64,000 nt of DNA, taken from the NCBI RefSeq assembly GCF_001026905.1, contig NZ_LAQL01000006.1:429300-493299 (forward strand), given 5' to 3'. This DNA comes from Kiloniella spongiae. Lineage in GTDB: Bacteria; Pseudomonadota; Alphaproteobacteria; Kiloniellales; Kiloniellaceae. The notes beneath the pieces were generated by a model. It ran no database searches. It worked only from the letters and a program-made list of their open reading frames with translations, and was not told where the DNA came from. The position numbers were made by a program, and so were the translations under genes. How positions within the stretch are numbered: the stretch's first letter is position 1; each line of letters opens with the position of its first letter. Below are positions 36,834-46,094 of the stretch, in pieces.

Positions 36834-38508
36834 TGGTTGAAACCCTCTTATTGGCTTTTGTGGTTGAGAAAGAGAAACGTTTTCCCGCTATTGTACGCTC
36901 TATTAGAATAAAAAGGATCAAGCTCTGAAGGCAGAGAAATAGAGCCGTGATTGCGGCGTCATCCAGACGGTAACTGCCCATTTTCTGGAACATTAAAAGC
37001 GGTAAGGTTGTAAAGTCTTGCGTTCCGAAGAGGGCGATCACACTTAAATCTCCCGTTGATAGGGCGACGGACAGCCCCAGGGCCAGTCCGAGGGCCTTCC
37101 TGTTTTGTGGCCAGTCAATAATACGTATGCGATTTAATCCTTTGATACCAAGGTTATCACATAGATGATCGCTTTTTTGTGCAGAGGTTTCAAAAGCGGG
37201 AACAAGAATTCTCAGGATAAACGGTAATGTCATCAAGGCGTTAACAATGACTACAAGAAAGGGTGCCAATACTGTCAGACTGGCAGCCGTTCTGAAGGTA
37301 ATAAATAACCCGGTCGCAAGGACAAAAGGGGGAAGAAGCAGAATAATACTTCCCGATAAATCGGTCATTGTCGCGAAAGACGAGGCAAAGCTGTGCCTGC
37401 CCAACCGGTATGGTGATTGTAGGCTCCGTAGCATTAGCGCAATGCCGATGGCAAGTATCAGTGCAATGCACCCCGCAGCTAATGAAATGAGTAGGCTGTT
37501 AAACGAAGCAGTCCATAATTTTTCATCTGTTAAGACGGCTATCAGACGAGGAGAAACAGCTTTCCAGACGGTGGCAATCAAAGGGGGGATAACCAAAAAC
37601 ACCATGGCCAGTAGGGCTAACCCATCGGTTATTTTCGCGATGGTATGCCGCGCATCAAACCGTTGAACAGAACGCTCCTCTGTTTTTTGCAGTACGACGT
37701 GACGGGCAAACTTGCTGCCAATGATGAGTAGGATAAGACAAAGGCTTAACTGGGCAAGAGACAGGATGACAGCTTTGGGAATATCAAAGTCAAAACGTAT
37801 GGCTTGATAAATAGCAACTTCCAGAGTGTTTGTTGAGGGGCCGCCGCCAAGGGCAAGAACAACGGCAAAAGACGTAAAACAAAGTAAAAAGACAAGTCCA
37901 CACGATGCCGGAATTATGCGTCGAAGAAGCGGCCATTCAACAAGCCGGAAAATATCTTTTCCTGTCATGCCAAGTTGCGCTGTTGTCCGCCAGTATTCCG
38001 GCGGTAAAGCTTCGAGGCTTTGTAAAAAGATCCGCGAGAGAAGCGGCGCGTTAAAGAATACGTGGGCGATCAGAATGCCTGTGAGGCCGTAGAGATAGTT
38101 TCCGGCACTGATATCGAACAGGGAAAGGAACTGATTAAGCCATCCGTTACGACCATGCATGGCGACGATGCCAAAGACGCCAACAATTGTTGGAATGATA
38201 AGTGAGAGTGAGGCGAGTTGCAGGAAGATTTGTCGCCCTGGTAAAGTCGGTCGTCTGGCAAGGGCGCGGGCAACAGGAATAGCCACAAGTGTTGCCAAAA
38301 GTGTGCTCAAACCAGCTTGAAAGAAGGTAAAGCCAATAACCCGAAATAGATAGTTATTTTGAAATATACGAGCGAGATCTATGTTTCTGATCTCAGAGAA
38401 AAGGCCGCTAAAGGCAAAGCCCAATATCAAAGCGATAAAGCTGAGGCTCAAAAAGCCTGGCCACAAATACATCAGCCATTTTTGTACAGATTGTAATGGC
38501 CTTTGCAT
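36826..38508 (-). CDS. thiP: Thiamine ABC transporter permease
   Basis: A 560-aa permease with two tandem copies of the binding-protein-dependent transport inner-membrane domain and about 12 hydrophobic segments. EAA-loop-like stretches are LEALPPEYWRTTAQLGMTGKDIFRLVEWPLLRR in the first half and ICDNLGIKGL-type text (DHLCDNLGIKGLNRIRIIDWPQ) in the second. This fused architecture is typical of ThiP. It lies between thiB and thiQ. Confidence 0.93.
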   Translation of the reverse strand: MQRPLQSVQKWLMYLWPGFLSLSFIALILGFAFSGLFSEIRNIDLARIFQNNYLFRVIGFTFFQAGLSTLLATLVAIPVARALARRPTLPGRQIFLQLASLSLIIPTIVGVFGIVAMHGRNGWLNQFLSLFDISAGNYLYGLTGILIAHVFFNAPLLSRIFLQSLEALPPEYWRTTAQLGMTGKDIFRLVEWPLLRRIIPASCGLVFLLCFTSFAVVLALGGGPSTNTLEVAIYQAIRFDFDIPKAVILSLAQLSLCLILLIIGSKFARHVVLQKTEERSVQRFDARHTIAKITDGLALLAMVFLVIPPLIATVWKAVSPRLIAVLTDEKLWTASFNSLLISLAAGCIALILAIGIALMLRSLQSPYRLGRHSFASSFATMTDLSGSIILLLPPFVLATGLFITFRTAASLTVLAPFLVVIVNALMTLPFILRILVPAFETSAQKSDHLCDNLGIKGLNRIRIIDWPQNRKALGLALGLSVALSTGDLSVIALFGTQDFTTLPLLMFQKMGSYRLDDAAITALFLCLQSLILFILIERTIAGKRFSFSTTKANKRVSTSA

Positions 38509-38558
38509 TATAAAATGCCTTGATATCGGGACTTTAACATCACGGGGTACTTTTCGAC

Positions 38559-39581
38559 TTAGTGATTGATGGAATTTAACCAGTTATCAACCCATGCCTG
38601 CCGATTGTTTTTTGCTTCTTCAGGTGCAAAAAGCAGTGATTTATCTGGACGTGGTAACTCGGCAAATGTCCCTGGAAGGTCTTTCCCCAGATCAATAACC
38701 GGATACATCCAGTTGCCAGTAGGAATCTCACTCTGGAAGCCTGATGTCGCAATGAAATTTAGAAATTCCTGAGCTAATTCAGGTTCTTTTGCTGTCTTTA
38801 GCTGAGCAGCAACTTCGACCTGCATGTAGTGACCTTCCGAGAAAATAGCAGCTTTATACTGCTTCTTTTCTTCGGCGATGATGTGATAGGCGGGGGACGT
38901 TGTATAGCTCAACACCATATCTGCTTCGCCGTCGAGGAAGAGGCCGTAAGCTTCGCTCCACCCTTTGGTCACGGTAACAATTTTCGGAGAAAGCTTTTTC
39001 CACGCATCTGCCGATTTATCGCCGTATACATTTTGCATCCACATCATCAAACCAAGGCCTGGCGTTGAACTACGCGGATCCTGAATGATGATTTTTAGAT
39101 CCGGATTGCCGTTAATGAGGTTATCAAGGCTTGAAGGGGGATTGGCCAGCTTTTCACTGTCATAAACAAAGGCAAAATAGCCATAGTCAAAAGGAATAAA
39201 CTGCTCGTCTTTCCAATCAATGGGCAGGTCGACGTTAGATAAATCGACATTGCTTTTAGCAAAGAGGCCTGTGGCAGCGGCCTCAGCGATCAAATTGGTA
39301 TCAAGACCCAATACAACATCTGCCGTGCTGTCTTTGCCCTCTAACTTCAGGCGGCTGAGAATACCAACGGAAGAATCAAGGGCGACAAACTTCAGATCAC
39401 AATTACAACTGGCTTCAAAAGCTTTTTCTACCTTTGGGCCAGCTCCCCAGTCAGCAGCAAAGGAATCATAGGTGTATACAGTCAGGATTTTTTTATCCTG
39501 TTCTTGAGCTTGAGCGTTAAGGCTCAAACCAAGGGCGAGTGTTGTAGCTGTCAGGGCAGCCATTGTTGTGCGCAGGATCAT
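38559..39581 (-). CDS. thiB: Thiamine-binding periplasmic protein
   Basis: About 340 aa with a signal peptide (TMAALTATTLALGLSLNAQA) followed by the ThiB/TbpA opening ILTVYTYDSFAADWGAGPKVEKAFEASCNC. Later segments VVLGLDTNLIAEA, FIPFDYGYFAFVYD and DPRSSTPGLGLMMWM are family hallmarks that form the thiamine pyrophosphate pocket. ATG 39581 has a GGAG six bases upstream and is preferred to ATG 39593. First gene behind the TPP riboswitch. Confidence 0.94.
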   Translation of the reverse strand: MILRTTMAALTATTLALGLSLNAQAQEQDKKILTVYTYDSFAADWGAGPKVEKAFEASCNCDLKFVALDSSVGILSRLKLEGKDSTADVVLGLDTNLIAEAAATGLFAKSNVDLSNVDLPIDWKDEQFIPFDYGYFAFVYDSEKLANPPSSLDNLINGNPDLKIIIQDPRSSTPGLGLMMWMQNVYGDKSADAWKKLSPKIVTVTKGWSEAYGLFLDGEADMVLSYTTSPAYHIIAEEKKQYKAAIFSEGHYMQVEVAAQLKTAKEPELAQEFLNFIATSGFQSEIPTGNWMYPVIDLGKDLPGTFAELPRPDKSLLFAPEEAKNNRQAWVDNWLNSINH

Positions 39582-39711
39582 GCGACGCTCCATAAAAGAG
39601 TGGGGCGGGCAAGGACCTGAAAAATCTGGAAATAACTATGTGTTTCTGATTCAAAGACTCATGTCTGCTAAGGCGGGAGTTTTTGCATCATAAACAGCAT
39701 CCAGTCTTCAA

Positions 39712-39800
39712 TTCCCTCCGCCGGTATTAACCGGTTCAGGTTCCACGGGTCTATTTCACTACTGAAAATTCTCAGCCCGAAAAGGGCACCCCGTTGAGAC
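39712..39800 (-). promoter_or_regulatory. TPP riboswitch (THI element) controlling thiBPQ
   Basis: Read leftward, the segment holds the conserved THI-box parts: GGGGTGCCC...GGGCTGAGA, then ACCCGTGGAACCTGAACC, then GGTTAATACCGGCGGAGGGAA. Both ligand-contact cores (CUGAGA and ACCUGA...CGGAGGGAA) are intact. It ends about 130 bases before the thiB start. TPP binding should switch off the transporter operon. Confidence 0.95.
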
Positions 39801-39883
39801 CGATATCGACCTTAGACACTTCCCCTAAAGCCAGCAAGGGTTATCCCATCAATGAGTTTAAGTTCTATAAAAAAAGCCCAGAA

Positions 39884-39925
39884 AATAAAAGGATCCCGGA
39901 AATAGTCCAGATTTCCGGGATCTTT
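39884..39925 (-). terminator. Terminator of nhaA
   Basis: A perfect 12-bp inverted repeat (GATCCCGGAAAT and ATTTCCGGGATC) with a seven-base loop begins 26 bases past the nhaA stop. On the minus strand it is followed by CTTTTATTTT. Confidence 0.88.
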
Positions 39926-39948
39926 GTCGTGCGTTAATCTTTGTATGC

Positions 39949-41139
39949 TTAGGTTTTTTCTGATGCCAAGATGTTTTCAGGTGCAGGTGAGAATTTCAGC
40001 AACAGATAGCCAATGATTGCGGATAGAATTGATCCACTTAGAACACCAATTCTTACCTGACTAGCTATTTCCGGGTCGTCAAAGGCCAAGCCACCAATAA
40101 ACAGACTCATTGTAAAACCAATACCGGTTAAGAGTGACAAGGCGTAAATTTGGACCCAATTGATTCCTTGAGGAAGGCGACAAACTTTTGTTTTTACCGC
40201 TACCCAGGTAAAGCTAAACACACCGATTTGTTTCCCGATAAACAAACCACCAGCAATACCAAGGGTAAGCGGGGCAAGAACTGTTTCCATCGTAATGCCG
40301 ACCAGTGAAACACCTGCATTGGCAAAGGCAAAAACAGGCAGGATCATATAGGCAACCCAAGGATGGAGATTGTGTTCCAGATTTTTTAGCGGGCTGGCGC
40401 TGTCTTTTGTTTTTCCTTGCAGGGGAATGGCAAAGCCGAGTGCAACACCTGCCAGTGTGGCGTGAACGCCGGATTTGAGCACACAAACCCAAAGCACAAT
40501 GCCAACAAGGATATAAGGTGTTTTTGCCGTGACGCCGGACCTGTTGAGAATTAGGAGACCGATCAGAGCAACTGCAGCCAGAGCCAGTGAGATCAGAGAG
40601 AGTTCAGCTGTGTAAAAAAGGGCGATGATAATAATCGCACCGAGATCGTCAAAAATAGCAATAGCAGTCAAAAGAACTTTGAGAGCCAGGGGAACTCGGT
40701 TGCCTAAAAGAGCCATGATACCAAGAGCGAAGGCAATATCTGTTGCGGTTGGAATTGCCCAACCGTTCATATTCGACCCGACACCCCAGTTAATGCTGGT
40801 GAAAACCAGCGCTGGAATGAGCATGCCACCAACAGCAGCGATCGCAGGTAAAACAATTTGATCGGCAGAAGACAATTGTCCTTCCAGGATCTCTCTTTTT
40901 AACTCCAGACCAATCAATAGGAAAAAGATCGCCATCATGCCATCGTTAATCCAAAGCAGAATAGCCTTCGAAATTGCAAAATCACCCAACGCAATGGTGA
41001 AGGGAACGTCCAGTGCACTTGTATAAAATGATGCCAGTGGAGAATTTGATACAACCAACGCCAGAAGGGCCGCGATCATCAAGATGATGCCCCCTGATGA
41101 TTCCAGCTGCAGGAAGTTCGTGATCATTCTTTTTGGCAT
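39949..41139 (-). CDS. nhaA: Na+/H+ antiporter NhaA
   Basis: A 396-aa membrane protein. The ion-binding aspartates are present: D134 in PTATDIAFALGIMALLGNRVP and D164-D165 in AIAIFDDLGAIIIIALFYT, matching D133, D163 and D164 of E. coli. It exchanges Na+ or Li+ for protons at alkaline pH and suits a marine host. It is divergent from the OxyR-like regulator, 127 bases away, which is not a known regulator of nhaA. Confidence 0.95.
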   Translation of the reverse strand: MPKRMITNFLQLESSGGIILMIAALLALVVSNSPLASFYTSALDVPFTIALGDFAISKAILLWINDGMMAIFFLLIGLELKREILEGQLSSADQIVLPAIAAVGGMLIPALVFTSINWGVGSNMNGWAIPTATDIAFALGIMALLGNRVPLALKVLLTAIAIFDDLGAIIIIALFYTAELSLISLALAAVALIGLLILNRSGVTAKTPYILVGIVLWVCVLKSGVHATLAGVALGFAIPLQGKTKDSASPLKNLEHNLHPWVAYMILPVFAFANAGVSLVGITMETVLAPLTLGIAGGLFIGKQIGVFSFTWVAVKTKVCRLPQGINWVQIYALSLLTGIGFTMSLFIGGLAFDDPEIASQVRIGVLSGSILSAIIGYLLLKFSPAPENILASEKT

Positions 41140-41266
41140 TGCAAGGATCTCCAGGTTGCCGATTACATAGTTACCCGTGAGAGAAATGGGGACTATTGCC
41201 TGATAAGTGTAATCGTTTTATGTTCGATTTGTAATAGAAAAAAACTATTAATGGCTTTTCAATATA

Positions 41267-42193
41267 ATGAAACCAACTATCAGGCAACTGGAATACTTTA
41301 GCGTCGTTGCGGAAACCCTGCACTTTCGCAAGGCAGCAGAGCAGCTTCACGTTTCACAGCCGACGCTCAGTGATCAGATCAAAGAGTTGGAATACCGTCT
41401 CGGCATCGTTCTTCTGGATCGTACTCGTCATACTGTCGAATTGACACCTGTAGGGCGGGAAATTCTTGATCGAACGAAATTTCTACTTCGTGATCTTAAT
41501 GATCTCTGTGATCATGCGAAAACGGCAAAATCAATGTTGGGTGGTACTCTGCGTTTAGGGGTCGCGCCAACTGTTGGTCCTTATTTGTTGCCCTATGTTT
41601 TGCCTGATTTACATCGCGCCTATCCTGACTTGAAGCTTTATATACGAGAAGACAGATCATCGTCTTTAGAGCAGGCCCTCAGGACAGGCCAACACGATCT
41701 TATTTTAACGGCTTTGCCGTTGGAAGATGAAAGCTTGCGAACGGAAATACTTTTCAATGAACCGCTCATGGTTGGTCTTCCCAAAGACCATCGTTTGACG
41801 GTGACTGACAAAATTGCCCCACAGAGTTTAAAAGGAGAAGCCGTACTCTCTTTGGGGGCAGGGCATCGTTTATACGAGCAGGCACAGGATCTATGCCGGG
41901 AATTTGGGGCTGATCTTCAAGATGATTATGAAGGCACAAGCCTTGATACCCTAAGACAAATGGTGGGTATGGGCATGGGGGTCTCGTTTTTTCCCAGCCT
42001 CTATGTCCGATCTGAAATCACCAAAGATCCAGAAGTTTGTGCCAAGCCAATAGCATCGAAGGCTGTGAAAAGGCAGGTTGGGTTGGCCTGGCGTGGAAAT
42101 TCTCCCCGGATTAAAGAGTTTCTGCAGTTCAAAGAAGATATTCTGGTAGCGCTTAAACAGAAAATTTCTCACGAGGTAATGTTAAGCGGATAG
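41267..42193 (+). CDS. OxyR-like LysR regulator lacking the peroxidatic cysteine
   Basis: A 308-aa LTTR most like OxyR. The HTH is FRKAAEQLHVSQPTLSDQIKELEYRLGIVLLDR. The effector domain follows OxyR closely (GTLRLGVAPTVGPYLLPYVLP and TSLDTLRQMVGMGMGVSFFPSL). OxyR normally has GHC at position 199 and a second Cys at 208. Here the segment reads GHRLYEQAQDLC, so the reactive Cys is R201 and only C210 remains. It cannot form the usual disulfide, so H2O2 sensing by that route is lost. It overlaps the convergent araC-type gene by 12 bases. Confidence 0.85.
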   Translation: MKPTIRQLEYFSVVAETLHFRKAAEQLHVSQPTLSDQIKELEYRLGIVLLDRTRHTVELTPVGREILDRTKFLLRDLNDLCDHAKTAKSMLGGTLRLGVAPTVGPYLLPYVLPDLHRAYPDLKLYIREDRSSSLEQALRTGQHDLILTALPLEDESLRTEILFNEPLMVGLPKDHRLTVTDKIAPQSLKGEAVLSLGAGHRLYEQAQDLCREFGADLQDDYEGTSLDTLRQMVGMGMGVSFFPSLYVRSEITKDPEVCAKPIASKAVKRQVGLAWRGNSPRIKEFLQFKEDILVALKQKISHEVMLSG

Positions 42194-43048
42194 AGTTTGC
42201 TTGATCACGGGGATCCAGATATCGACTTCACCCGTCGCACTATTACCGTCAAAGCGATTATCATATAACTCAAAATCCGGCGTGTTTGCATATTCGTAGT
42301 CCGAGTTCGGCAACCAATTGCCCCATATAGCCTGATAAATTTTTGAGAACTGATCACCAATGGGGGATTGGTTGTCAATTGTGAAAGTGAAAACGGCATA
42401 CTCTGCTTCATCAATAACAAGGCCTTCCATGCCAGAAGGAATATTGTATAGGTCGTCAACTTCGAAGGCTGCCATATAGGTAAAACTTTCGGGAGATCCT
42501 TTTAGGCAGAGACCGTATGCGCGGCCATTTTTACTATGATTGATTTCTGGATAACGGCAGCTAATTTTTTTCCAAAGACCGGGGACACTTTTGTCATTAT
42601 CAGAACCAAAATTATCGCTGATACCAATAATATGAAAAGCTTCTTTTTTAAGAATACTAGGTTCCATAGGAAGAACTCCTGAACTTGATGTGGTCGAATG
42701 CAGTAGAGAAAGCTGGTACTTGGCAGGTATCGAAAATCCATTGGATCGATATTGACCTGGCGGTAAGCCGAAACATTTTTTAAATGCACGCGTAAAAGCT
42801 TCCTGACTGTCAAATCCATAATCTAATGCCAGATGAATCAGCGATGTATCTCGACCTGTTTCAAGGATTTTTGCAACTTCTGTCAAGCGGCGGTGACGGA
42901 GATATCCCATTGCCGTTTTTCCGGTGGCAGAGCGAAATAATCGGGCAAAATAATAGGGAGAAAGGCCTGATTCATCGGCTATTTCTCTGAAGGTAATTTG
43001 TTGGTCAAGATTTTGTTCTATAAAGGAAATAGCTTTTTTTATAGGCAT
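42182..43048 (-). CDS. AraC family regulator with GyrI-like effector domain
   Basis: About 288 aa. The N-terminal double HTH is FIEQNLDQQITFREIADESGLSPYYFARLFRSATGKTAMGYLRHRRLTEVAKIL and DYGFDSQEAFTRAFKKCFGLPPGQYR. The C-terminal half (FHIIGISDNFG..., YMAAFEVDDLYNIPSGMEGLVIDEAEYAVFTF) is a GyrI/Rob-type small-molecule binding domain. ATG 43048 is chosen because GCAGGAGAAACT precedes it; an upstream in-frame ATG at 43102 lies within the operator dyads. No divergent efflux gene is present, so its targets are elsewhere. Confidence 0.88.
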   Translation of the reverse strand: MPIKKAISFIEQNLDQQITFREIADESGLSPYYFARLFRSATGKTAMGYLRHRRLTEVAKILETGRDTSLIHLALDYGFDSQEAFTRAFKKCFGLPPGQYRSNGFSIPAKYQLSLLHSTTSSSGVLPMEPSILKKEAFHIIGISDNFGSDNDKSVPGLWKKISCRYPEINHSKNGRAYGLCLKGSPESFTYMAAFEVDDLYNIPSGMEGLVIDEAEYAVFTFTIDNQSPIGDQFSKIYQAIWGNWLPNSDYEYANTPDFELYDNRFDGNSATGEVDIWIPVIKQTLSA

Positions 43049-43070
43049 AGTTTCTCCTGCGTGAGAGAGA

Positions 43071-43107
43071 ATAGACACAATCTTGCTGTCTATCTTGATC
43101 AAGATTG
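43071..43107. promoter_or_regulatory. Overlapping dyads upstream of the araC-type gene
   Basis: Two inverted repeats interleave: ATAGACA and TGTCTAT (43071-43093), and CAATCTTG and CAAGATTG (43078-43107). They lie 23 to 60 bases upstream of the chosen start, where autoregulation or another repressor would act. Confidence 0.5.
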
Positions 43108-43273
43108 CTTTTTTTCATGAATAAGCTCGTTTTGTTATTTCTCAACCCATCCGCTTATCTTTTGGCGTTCTGTAAAAGAGGATCGTGGAAATAATTGATA
43201 CTTTAATATGCATGAGAAGGGTGTAATAAGAACCTTATAACATCTATTTTTCTTTTGCCCTCAGGATGTCGCA

Positions 43274-44455
43274 ATGACCAGCCCGCTTATTGTTCTTGAT
43301 CAAATGCCTTCGGCCCATGAGTTCTACGGTGAATTCTGGAATCGAAAACCTTTCCTGGTTCGTAACGCAATTCCCAAAGATACGTTGGATCTGTTGATCA
43401 AGTCAGATGAACTTGCCGGACTTTCTATGGAAGAAACCGCAAGATCACGGATGGTCAAGACTGCTGGTGAAGAAAGAAACTGGACCTGTGCTTTTGGTCC
43501 GTTTGATGAATCAGCATTTGATAAGGCTGGTGACAAAGAATGGAGTCTTCTCGTCCAGAACGTTGAGCAGTTCCACCCTGATACGGCAACCCTCCTCCCT
43601 TGTTTTGATTTTGCACCTCGTTGGTTGATGGACGATGTCATGGTTAGCTTTTCTGCTGTGGGTGGGTCTGTTGGCCCGCATATTGACAGTTATCATGTCT
43701 TTTTGGTGCAGGGAGAGGGAAAGCGGCGTTGGAAAATCGGGCGGGAAGCCATTGAGGAAGAAGTATATATCGAAGGTATTGATCTAAAGGTTCTTGCTGA
43801 TGGTTTTGAGGGAGACGACGTAGAGGTCACAAGTGGCGATGTTCTCTACGTGCCGCCGCGCTTCGGTCATGAAGGAACAACGCTTGAGGCTGCATTAACA
43901 TATTCTGTGGGTTTCCTCGGGCCTAAAACATCTGAACTTTTCAGTGGTTATGCGCAATACATTTCCGAATTTGAGGAGCTGGATCAACGTTACATCGGCC
44001 AAAATCTCTCGGAAGCGTCGTCTGGGTTTACGCTAGGCGAACAGGCAGTTGTTGATATCAAAGCCTGTTTTGAGCAGCAACTCTCTTCTACAAACTTTAC
44101 ACAGTGGCTCGTTGAATTTTTTACTGAATCCTCGCACGAAGATTTTGGCATCTACAATGAACGTGAAGAAATGCTGTACGATGATGAATTCGAGAACGAG
44201 TTACAGGAAGGTGCGAGCCTGATTAAACCGGAATATGTGAAGTTCGCCATTACGGCATCACCAACTGGTGGGTTTTGCCTTGGCTTTGACAGCCAGAGTT
44301 TCACATTGGACGAACGTATGTTCCCTCTTGTTCTGATCTTTATGAAAGAAGAAGTTGTTAATTCGAAAACCTATCCGGACCTCTTTGCAGAACCAGCCTA
44401 TCTGGAGTTCCTTTTAGAGCTATATAACCACCAAGCGCTTGAGTTTCTTGATTAG
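43274..44455 (+). CDS. roxA: Ribosomal protein uL16 arginine hydroxylase-like JmjC oxygenase (RoxA)
   Basis: A 393-aa cupin/JmjC Fe(II)- and 2-oxoglutarate-dependent oxygenase. The metal triad is H136 and D138 (GPHIDSYHVF) with distal H199 (PPRFGHEGTT). The N-terminal FWNRKPFLVRNAIP is the YcfD/RoxA opening, and the C-terminal winged-helix dimerization region follows. RoxA hydroxylates an arginine of ribosomal protein L16. It is transcribed alone, convergent with the cyclase gene and overlapping it by four bases. Confidence 0.88.
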   Translation: MTSPLIVLDQMPSAHEFYGEFWNRKPFLVRNAIPKDTLDLLIKSDELAGLSMEETARSRMVKTAGEERNWTCAFGPFDESAFDKAGDKEWSLLVQNVEQFHPDTATLLPCFDFAPRWLMDDVMVSFSAVGGSVGPHIDSYHVFLVQGEGKRRWKIGREAIEEEVYIEGIDLKVLADGFEGDDVEVTSGDVLYVPPRFGHEGTTLEAALTYSVGFLGPKTSELFSGYAQYISEFEELDQRYIGQNLSEASSGFTLGEQAVVDIKACFEQQLSSTNFTQWLVEFFTESSHEDFGIYNEREEMLYDDEFENELQEGASLIKPEYVKFAITASPTGGFCLGFDSQSFTLDERMFPLVLIFMKEEVVNSKTYPDLFAEPAYLEFLLELYNHQALEFLD

Positions 44456-45141
44456 GACTCTTTCCTATCCTCAGACTCTTCTTTTGGTGACCATTTAAAG
44501 GCTTGAACACGTCCGACGTTTTTAAGTTTCAAGCCTCTTTGGTTATCTTCATCTGATAGGCTGGTACAGTCTTTTTGCAAGGCAAAGGGAAGCAAGTTTT
44601 CAAAACGGTTCGTCATAAAAACAGTACCGGGATCAGCCCGAGCTTCGAGCCGAGCAGCCAAATTAACAATCTCACTCAACAGACTAAAACCGGGATAGGC
44701 CGAGGGCAGGGAAAGCAGCGTAACAGGACCATAAGACAGACCAATGCGCGCCCCTTGAGTTTCAATAACACGGTCAATAGAGTCTTGCCAGATCTTGGCG
44801 GTTTCCTTGGCAAGTTTGTGAATTTTTGCTGCAACGTTGAGCACATTGGCTGCATCTACCTTTTCATGCACGCCCCAAACCGCAAGTAGGCCGTCACCCT
44901 GAACGCGATCAACCAGTGCACCGCTTTCTATCAAGATATCCCGGGCGCCATCACAAAAAGCACTCAGCATTCTGTGGGCGAGGGAAATGTTACTAGTCTC
45001 GCGTACAAAGGCACTGTAGGAACAAAAGTCCATTGCCATAACGCAGCAGTTTTCAATGGGTTGATCCAACTTTTCATCAAAGTTTTCCCACCCTTTAAGA
45101 GAGCCAAAATGGAACTCGTAGAGCTCCTTATCAACGGCCAT
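44452..45141 (-). CDS. Class III nucleotidyl cyclase domain protein with altered substrate residues
   Basis: A 229-aa soluble protein consisting essentially of one class III cyclase domain. Metal aspartates are D38 (MAMDFCSYSAF) and D83 (VQGDGLLAVWG). The transition-state Asn and Arg are N160 and R164 (VNLAARLEA). The two purine-selecting positions differ from canonical adenylate cyclases: the Lys four residues before D83 is R79, and the Asp seven before N160 is S153. Metal and catalytic residues are kept, so it may be active with unknown nucleotide choice. No sensor domain or membrane segment is attached. Confidence 0.78.
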   Translation of the reverse strand: MAVDKELYEFHFGSLKGWENFDEKLDQPIENCCVMAMDFCSYSAFVRETSNISLAHRMLSAFCDGARDILIESGALVDRVQGDGLLAVWGVHEKVDAANVLNVAAKIHKLAKETAKIWQDSIDRVIETQGARIGLSYGPVTLLSLPSAYPGFSLLSEIVNLAARLEARADPGTVFMTNRFENLLPFALQKDCTSLSDEDNQRGLKLKNVGRVQAFKWSPKEESEDRKES

Positions 45142-45261
45142 TATATTCCCCTAATCGACGTTACTTGTAATCGCGTTCTTTGCGCGATAATTATGCGCGT
45201 CATAATAGAGAGAAAGAGACCAGAAGAAACAAGGTAAAAACCTGTGGTCACAAAATTCTGA

Positions 45262-45301
45262 TCAAAAAAAGAAAGGACAGGGTCGTAAGCCTGCCCTTTC
45301 C
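45262..45301 (-). terminator. Terminator of the PEP mutase/isocitrate lyase-like gene
   Basis: On the minus strand a GGAAAGGGCAGG/CCTGTCCTTTC stem with one mismatch is followed by TTTTTTT. It lies just past the stop at 45324. Confidence 0.85.
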
Positions 45302-45323
45302 GTTAAATACTGTGGTTTAGAAT

Positions 45324-46094
45324 TTACTTATCATAAAGAGTAGAGCAATCCTTTTCGATCATCGCCATCGCCGCCCTGAAGGGACCGGGGCCGTGGCTGA
45401 TGCGAGCAACCCCGAGATCAGCCAGTTCACTGACTGATGGGCAACCAGGCATCATCATGATATTTACGGGTAGGGAGCATTTTTCACAGAGTTCTTTGAT
45501 AAGGACGGCATCTGTCAGGGCTGGAACAAAAAAGCCGTCTGCGCCAGCGTCGGCATAGGCCTGGCCGCGTGCGATGGCTTCTTCCAAGAGTTTCTTTTTA
45601 TCATCCGATGGGGTTGCTTTCAGAAAGATATCTGTCCGTGCATTAATGAAAAGAGGCACATCCAGCGCGTCCGAAGCTTTTCTGCCTGCCGCAACTCGTG
45701 CAGCCTGATCTTCGATACTATAAAGTCCATCGCCATCAATCATTTGGTCTTCAAAGTTAACCCCGACGGCACCGTTTTGTCCGGCGAGTGTTATAGATTG
45801 TGCAACCTGTTCAGGTGTTGTGCCATAGCCGGCTTCGAGGTCGAGCGAGACAGGAACGTCAACGCTTTTACTAATACGATTAATGTTTTCCATGGCCAGA
45901 TCACGGGGAAGCTTTTCACCATCAGGAAAGCCAAAGGCCTCTGCAACTGACCAACTGCCTGTGGCAATGGCCGGGGCACCAGCGCTCGCGGCGACTTTGG
46001 CCGTTCCGGGATCCCAGATATTATAGAGAACCAGTGGGTCCCCTTTTTTGTGCAGATTGCGAAAGGTTGTAGCTTTTTCTTGAAGCGAAGACAT
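45324..46094 (-). CDS. Isocitrate lyase / PEP mutase superfamily enzyme
   Basis: A 256-aa TIM-barrel protein of the ICL/PEPM family. Visible blocks are LYNIWDPGTAKVAASAGAPAIATGSWSVAEAFGFPDGE, VPVSLDLEAGYG (metal-binding Asp/Glu), AVGVNFEDQM and FINARTDIFL. The ICL KKCGH signature is absent, so it is a phosphonomutase-like or 2-methylisocitrate-lyase-like carbon-carbon or carbon-phosphorus lyase of unknown substrate. It stands alone between two terminator-like regions. Confidence 0.85.
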   Translation of the reverse strand: MSSLQEKATTFRNLHKKGDPLVLYNIWDPGTAKVAASAGAPAIATGSWSVAEAFGFPDGEKLPRDLAMENINRISKSVDVPVSLDLEAGYGTTPEQVAQSITLAGQNGAVGVNFEDQMIDGDGLYSIEDQAARVAAGRKASDALDVPLFINARTDIFLKATPSDDKKKLLEEAIARGQAYADAGADGFFVPALTDAVLIKELCEKCSLPVNIMMMPGCPSVSELADLGVARISHGPGPFRAAMAMIEKDCSTLYDK

